Part shown: positions 59,290 to 64,000 of the stretch, one piece after another
Numbering within the stretch: position 1 is the first letter of the stretch
How the letters are laid out: every line of letters starts with the position of its first letter
Assembly: GCF_963678635.1 (NCBI RefSeq)
Contig: NC_087068.1
Span: forward strand, 9,680,027 to 9,744,026
Length of the DNA: 64,000 bases
Direction of reading: 5' to 3'
From: Symsagittifera roscoffensis
Lineage: Eukaryota > Xenacoelomorpha > Acoela > Convolutidae
Made by a program: the position numbers and the translations under genes
The notes under the pieces: model-generated
What the model was told of the DNA's origin: nothing
The model's input: the letters and a program-made list of their open reading frames with translations, nothing else
Databases searched by the model: none

Positions 59290-62200
59290 CACAAGAAGCC
59301 TCATGCACAGTCCAACAAAGTTCTTGAACAGTTGAATCTCCAAAAATCTGTAAAAGAGAAACTATTTTTGCTTGATAGTCAAAAAACGTGATTTTTACTA
59401 TATAAAACCCAAAACCTTTGCTTAAAAACAAATTTTAAAGAGTTTACTCAAATTTTTGGAAATTTGACCTTTCTAGAAATTTGTTACGCTGTGTAAGAGG
59501 CTTCTTGTGCTATATATATATTTCTCATCAATTAATAAAGTAGTTTCAGCGTAATTTTTGATTAAATGAAAAAAGGCAATCTGACCCATTTTTGGGGTAA
59601 AATTTTGGCTGAGACTCCCGGAGAAAAAATTGCACCATATTAATTCTGATGAAATTCTAAGCAACTTCTGTTCTCTTCACTTTTTGTCTGCTCTTAATCC
59701 AAATCGAGAAAAAAGCGTTTAAAATTCAAGTTATATTCGTTTTTTTTCCGCATAATTTAAATCAGCACTGAATAAATTTTTGCAATAATTCTCACCTTCA
59801 TGCTGAAAGTAAATAGACGCAGTTTTTTTTGACGCTCACTCGCTTGCCTTTTTGACGGCGTTCTATGTGCTCTCATATAGAGAGTTGCAAAATTTGAAAC
59901 AGACCGATTTAAATATAAACAGCAAATGCCCTATTTTGGTCAAGTTTTCAGAAAGGAAGTATGTCTGAAGCTGACCTATAAATCCAATGTTTCATGCAAA
60001 AATTGCTCAAATTTGAAAAATTGCCATTTTTTAAATCATTGTTTTTTTCAATTAATCTGTAAAAAAAAACAATTTTTTACAAGTTATTTTAAAAGCATGT
60101 ATGAAAAGACAAAATTAGCTAAAAAAAGCTATCTGGCCTTTTTAAGCAATTTAAGCGTGCACAGCTGATTTTAGCGGACTTTGAGACAGACATACTCTGA
60201 ACAAAGCTTTAGCATGCAAAAATATTCTGAAATAGGTCATTTGCTCTTTCTAATTCTTTTTGTCTGTGCAAACTTTGTGCAACTCACTTTGATATAAGCT
60301 ACAAAAGCTTCTTTTTCAATTTGGTAATTTTTTGCTCTTTTTAGTGTTTTTTGTTACAAGTCTCAATAGAAAAATAGAAAAAACGCGCTCTCAAGTAGCG
60401 TCCAATTTCGGTCTAAAATAGTTTTAGTGAAATTTCGTATAATTATATAGTTAATGCCAAACTGTTGGCAATATCTTTTCGGTCAACGATTCTAAACGAA
60501 GTTAAGTAACCTATAATTGCTCATTTTGACGGCGAAATTCATCTTATACTGATTTGAGCACAAGAATACGATTTCCGAAAAATTACTTAACCTAAAGTGC
60601 AATGGTTTTTGACCGATTAAACTGCAAGGTCACCGATATTTCCAATTAGTTGGCATTATATAAAAAAGTAGCAAAACATTGGAGCAGACAGAAGTACTAA
60701 GGAGCAATCTGTAAGTTTTGAGCAACCTTTGCATGCAAATTTGAGTTTTTAGGTGACCTTGAGTGATCTTGTCTGAAAAATGAGCTTTTGTATGCAAAAT
60801 TTTTCTTAAAAAGGTCATTTCCTCTTTTTAATTAATTCTGTCTGTTTCAACTTCTTGCGACTCTCTATAAAACCATGTAAAGAAACATTTAAAAAATCCA
60901 ATCAACATAGAACAACCGTTTCTGACATGGTTGCTCACTTTTTATTAAAATTTTTCTTTGGAAATACGAAACATTCAGTCTCAGAAAAAAAACAGTGAAC
61001 GCTTGGACATTACTAGAAGCTTTTGGCTGTGTTTATCGTGAGTTTTTTTTTCTGAGATTGAATGTTTCGTATTTCCAAAAAAAAGTTAGGAAAAGTGAGC
61101 AACTATGTCAAAAACGGTTGTTCTATGTTGATTGGTTTTTTAAATGTTTCTTTACGTGGTTTTATAGAGAGTTGCAAGAAGTTGGAACAGACAGAATTAA
61201 TAAAAAAGAGTAAATAACCTATTTCAGAAAGCCGACAACACGTGGTTAGACGCCAATTAAACCGAAAACAAAAATGCCAAATGAAAAAAATTTGAGCAAT
61301 TAAAAAAAATTGAACTTTTATCTTTTATACTACCAACCGACCTGATTTATGAATTTTAAAAAATCAGCTTTAATTGATGTCAAAAAAGTTCACTGAACCA
61401 GATCCGAAATAATTTAGGCTGAATAAAACTTCTAGGCAAAAAAAAACTTAAAATATACCAGTGAGTTATACTAGCTTTAAAAACTACAGGAGTTAATCAA
61501 CGACACTTGAAACTATAATGAGAAATGGATAGTGCAAAAAAATCGTATTGCAACTAAGCCGACAAACTAAAAACCGACAAATCAATTTTCCGAGGAACGA
61601 AATTTCAATTCCAGATACTGAAAAAAAAACGTCCGGACGGGACTCGAACCGATGACCATAGGTTGCTAAAGCAACTGCATTACCCCCAGACCAAGTGCAA
61701 TGGGGCCTGGAAGTTGCTAAGGTTCGATAACAAAGCAACATCAACTTCAATTACAAATGTGTAAGAAGAGTAGTTTATGGGTAAAAAGTCTAGTTCCCGA
61801 TTGAAAGACACTTCCTCTCGCAAGTTTAAAATCAGCGTTCGAAGTTTAAATTTTCGATCGTTTCGTCCGGATAACAAATCAGCACTGCATATATAGAGAG
61901 TTGGAACAGACAAAAAAATGAAAACAGCAAATGACGTATTTCAGTCAATTTATGCATGCAAAAGCTATTTTTCAATAGAAAAAGAGTTTCTCAAGGTCCC
62001 CTAAAAGTTCAAATTTGCATGCAAAATTGGTCAGAATTGTCGTATAGCTCGGTTTTAGTTTAAATGTATTTTGTTTGCTCACACTTTTCGCAAGTTATTA
62101 TAATATGTGGCGAAAAATTGGAACAGACATAATTAATTTTAAAAAGCAAGTAGCCAATTTTGAGCTATTTTAGCAAATTTGAATTTTCCGCTATTTTTGA

Positions 62201-62664
62201 GGCACACTTTGTCTGGAAAATTAGTTTTTGCATGCAAAAATTGTCTGAAATAGGTAATTTTCCCGTTATAATTAATTAATCTGTTCAAAATTTTTACGAC
62301 TCTATGAATGCACAAATTGCAAATACACTGCAAGCCGCTTTTCCAGAGGCAAACCCGAAAAACAAATTAGCACAAAATTTTTGGACGTAACTATCTACCT
62401 TTTACTTTGGCTGAATATTGTGAACTGCTGTGTATCTTTTTTTGATGTACCATTGATATCAACTTCATTTCCACAGCAGGGATATCCACAAACTCCGCCT
62501 ATTGACCTTTCTTCTTCTATATCTCCATAATGTTGCTGCGAAATCCAGGGCAATATATTTAGTAGAAGGTCATCCGGGTCAACTGTTTCAGTCTCTATAC
62601 ATTTAAAGATCAGTTCCTTCGCAAAGGCTTCTTTTCGTCTCCGTTCTGCAAATCTTTCTTCCAT
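53630..62664 (-). CDS. RPAP2: RPAP2 / Rtr1-type RNA polymerase II CTD phosphatase, four exons, 443 aa
   Basis: Exons: 62664-62399 (ATG, in-frame TGA just upstream), 55206-54810, 54614-54452, 54135-53630 (stop TGA). Phases 2, 0 and 1 all agree. The Rtr1/RPAP2 family dephosphorylates Ser5 of the Pol II CTD and assists Pol II assembly and nuclear import. Landmarks: HYGDIEEERSIGGVCGYPCC with C59 and C64, then across the first splice KRVYDLTNGRKFCSDWCFAAS with C100 and C104, completing the C-x4-C / C-x3-C zinc site; SAAPVWSKT as in human TPVW; an acidic middle; CKLC (C256, C259). The conserved C-terminal helix is ERRELLLKGVNKSFNEV...IVKLVKTFQLT. Shorter than human RPAP2 (612 aa), mainly in the linker. 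The 7.2-kb first intron is packed with palindromic repeats. Exons 2-4 have a tandem duplicate downstream. Confidence 0.9.
55715..59095. repeat. Array of abutting foldback elements FB3, unit 2
   Basis: Same order and orientation as the unit 1 array, offset about 7,157 bp, with AGTTGCAAAAAGTTCGGACAGAC ends at about 55,728, 56,310, 56,890, 57,425, 57,585, 58,165 and 58,345. It lies within intron 1 of RPAP2. Confidence 0.9.
59135..59670. repeat. Long palindrome at the end of the duplicated unit
   Basis: Arms of about 165-170 bp: 59,135-59,305 (with CATCAGAATTAATATGGTGC ... CACAAGAAGCCTC) and the complement at about 59,500-59,670 (GAGGCTTCTTGTGC ... GCACCATATTAATTCTGATG), separated by about 195 bp. 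Arms are roughly 85-90% matched by eye. Unit 1 retains only the left arm (51,775-51,938) before the junction. Confidence 0.85.
59876..60295. repeat. Diverged FB3 foldback
   Basis: ATATAGAGAGTTGCAAAATTTG at the left and CTAATTCTTTTTGTCTGTGCAAAC ... GTGCAACTCAC at the right are degraded FB3 ends; the inside carries CATGCAAAAATTGCTC as in other members. Confidence 0.6.
60655..60870. repeat. FB3 foldback element
   Basis: AGTAGCAAAACATTGGAGCAGACAGAAG at the left, CTGTCTGTTTCAACTTCTTGCGACTCTCTATA at the right (about 215 bp). The right end forms part of the next long hairpin. Confidence 0.65.
60833..61201. repeat. Long hairpin, arms about 150-165 bp
   Basis: From ATTAATTCTGTCTG through CTCTCTATAAAACCATGTAAAG, GAACAACCGTTTCTGACAT, GTTGCTCAC and GGAAATACGAAACATTCA the left arm is mirrored by TGAATGTTTCGTATTTCC, GTGAGCAAC, AAAAACGGTTGTTC and CTTTACGTGGTTTTATAGAGAG on the right, with a loop of about 40-50 nt near 61,000. 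Transcription would give a long double-stranded RNA stem. It is in intron 1 of RPAP2. Confidence 0.88.
61628..61720 (-). repeat. tRNA-like SINE family S2, copy 3
   Basis: Minus strand: CACTTGGTCTGGGGGTAATGC (A-box-like) then GGTTCGAGTCCCGTCCGG (B-box). Followed on the plus strand by AAAAAGTCTAGTTCCCGATTG at about 61,782, as after the 32-kb copies. Confidence 0.65.
61885..62325. repeat. Two diverged FB3-like foldbacks
   Basis: TATATAGAGAGTTGGAACAGAC at 61,890 and GGCGAAAAATTGGAACAGACAT at about 62,108, with weak complementary ends (TTTTGTTTGCTCACACTTTTCGCAAG; AATTAATCTGTTCAAAATTTTTACGAC). They lie between repeat S2 and RPAP2 exon 1. Confidence 0.5.
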
Positions 62665-62927
62665 ATTATTCCGTCAACTTTTGTTTAATGCCATGCCATG
62701 ATCTGAAACCGTCAGTTTTTCTATGTTTTTTTTTCGAGATAGAGCCCTGACTATAATTGAACACTGAGATCAAGCAGCTTCGCTCATTTGAAGCGATGAA
62801 AATTTAACAACTATATATTAACACGACATTGAAATATTGGACAAACTCAACCCCACACTGAGAAATTACTTTTCGACCATAAAAATGTTAGTCACTCATC
62901 AAAATACCACGCGTAGTATATGTGCGT

Positions 62928-63131
62928 TCACAACGCTTCAAATCTTTCAACGATGTCGTCTTCAAAATTCTGATTAAAAACATCAACAGCAATTGCCTTA
63001 CAATTTGAACAAAAATTAGAAAAGTCTCCAAAAATATGCACGTTGCATTCTAAGCGCAAAATTTGATTGTAATTTTTGATGAGCTCATTGTATTGTTGTT
63101 TCTGCACTCTTAACAAGAACGAGTTTATGAA
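62928..63131 (-). CDS. Possible terminal exon of an unidentified gene
   Basis: An open frame begins after a good acceptor (CTACTGCAG|TTC at 63,132) and ends at TGA (62,928), 67 codons. It is helical and acidic at the end (VDVFNQNFEDDIVERFEAL) and contains CSNCK. No family is recognised and no in-frame ATG is present, so it would need an upstream exon on the minus strand beyond 63,131; the plus-strand exon at 63,374 would then be nested or overlapping. It may be spurious. Confidence 0.25.
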   Translation of the reverse strand, partial: FINSFLLRVQKQQYNELIKNYNQILRLECNVHIFGDFSNFCSNCKAIAVDVFNQNFEDDIVERFEAL

Positions 63132-63373
63132 CTGCAGTAGCTTTTAGTCTCAAACTAATTGGTCTACTGTCAGACCAATTTCGATTACTTTTTTCATTAC
63201 TAGCACGTTACAATGCAAATTACAAAGCACTTAGCAGACGAAAAACGTTAAATCCTCAGTAATAAAAATTTTACAAAACAAGTTTCACAGCTGGTCATTC
63301 ACGTCAGATAAATTACGGCACGTAACTGATAAATTACTTGAAATTAAAAAAAAATTATTAGCTCGGACTGAAG

Positions 63374-63435
63374 ATGGGTTCCGAGCAGAATCCAGTGACT
63401 CTTCACGCCAACTACAACTTGGACAAGGCACTGAG
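63374..63435 (+). CDS. First coding exon of an unidentified plus-strand gene (partial)
   Basis: ATG at 63,374 opens MGSEQNPVTLHANYNLDKAL and runs into a consensus donor, AG|GTAAGG, at 63,435/63,436 in phase 2. Codon use and GC content are higher than in the flanks. It is the only convincing plus-strand exon in the window. I cannot name the family from 20 residues; the next exon was not found with certainty before the window ends. Confidence 0.45.
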
Positions 63436-63439
63436 GTAA

Positions 63440-64000
63440 GGGATTAAAAATGGGTCCGCTATTTCCCAGTCCCTAAACTTGATTTTTTAAAACTAAAATT
63501 CAATGTAGGAAATCCTATTTAATGACTTTTGATGCTCTAAACTGTTATAAAACATGTCAGTGTCTACAACAATTCATACGTGTAAATACTTGTAAGAACA
63601 ATTTCTAGACAACTTTATAGTAAGTTTTTACGAGCGTGGGAGACTAAAAAAGCCAATGGGTCATTGTTTAATCTCTTCAAGATATCGTTTCTGACATGCC
63701 ATGAAAGCTAACGCTTTCCAAAATCCTCAAGTTGTAGGGGAAAGCTACTTTTTGTTAAGTGGTCAATGGATAATAATTCGAAAACTTTTATACTCTAGAT
63801 TATCAAAATACCAGTAACGAAATTGCTACACAAAGCTTTGCTTTGAGACTATGCGATGCATTGAAAACACTAACGATTTCGAATTGATACCAACGAATCG
63901 ATTTTGAAGACTAATTGAAATTACGTTCAGCGGCATTGGAACTACTTGTTTACGACATCAAAAAATTGGGACATCAAATTCAAAAAGACTGATGCCAGAC
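63440..64000. other. Probable first intron of the plus-strand gene
   Basis: AT-rich, no further exon recognised before the window ends. Confidence 0.35.

Noticed and set aside
1-64000. Bacterial, phage or plasmid origin
   Set aside because: Phased GT-AG exons for several metazoan genes, SINEs and LINEs, and the absence of bacterial gene organisation exclude it.

Overview
This window looks like a piece of an animal (metazoan) nuclear genome, probably a marine invertebrate; a tunicate-like genome is possible but I cannot fix the phylum. It is AT-rich, genes are split by GT-AG introns of about 0.3 to 7 kb, and four genes encode conserved metazoan proteins. There are no operons, ribosome binding sites or other bacterial signals. 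Almost every gene I can support is on the minus strand. I assembled exons by eye from splice sites, phase agreement and family knowledge; no database search was run.

Layout. 1-10.3 kb: a MIPOL1-like coiled-coil gene (minus, six exons seen, running off the left edge), with a decayed LINE, a 200-N assembly gap and an unusual array of GGATTCC-type motifs in its introns. 11.0-12.7 kb: two abutting simple satellites, (GGAT)-like then (CCTTG)-like. 14.1-14.9 kb: an apparently intronless gene for a secreted, LRR-like, probably GPI-anchored protein. 15-23 kb: intergenic DNA with foldback elements, a 326-bp tandem duplication and tRNA-derived SINEs, one with a clean 14-bp target-site duplication. 23.2-36.2 kb: a six-exon dihydrodiol dehydrogenase (DHDH) gene whose 7.3-kb last intron holds tandem repeats and a decayed, glycoprotein-like reading frame. 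38.1-39.0 kb: a degenerate tandem repeat. 41.6-42.5 kb: MEAF6, a subunit of MYST/NuA4 histone acetyltransferase complexes, in two coding exons. 42.8-44.2 kb: a GC-richer, intronless, coding-like remnant I cannot identify.

44.9-62.7 kb: the RPAP2 (Rtr1-type RNA polymerase II CTD phosphatase) locus. Exon 1 (62.4-62.7 kb) splices in phase to exons 2-4 at 53.6-55.2 kb. A tandem duplication of about 7.1 kb has placed a second, fully open set of exons 2-4 at 46.6-48.0 kb, so the gene has two complete alternative 3' halves. Each duplicated unit also carries an array of abutting inverted-repeat (foldback) elements and hairpin-bearing 40-bp repeats, and the duplication junction lies at the foot of a long palindrome. 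Another long hairpin (about 370 bp in total) sits at 60.8-61.2 kb. At the right edge a first exon of a plus-strand gene starts at 63,374.

How the genes relate: MEAF6 and RPAP2 both act in chromatin and transcription, DHDH is a metabolic oxidoreductase and MIPOL1 is a coiled-coil protein. I see no pathway linking them; they look like ordinary neighbours. The most unusual content is structural: the in-frame partial duplication of RPAP2, the palindromic element arrays, and several recurring short motifs.
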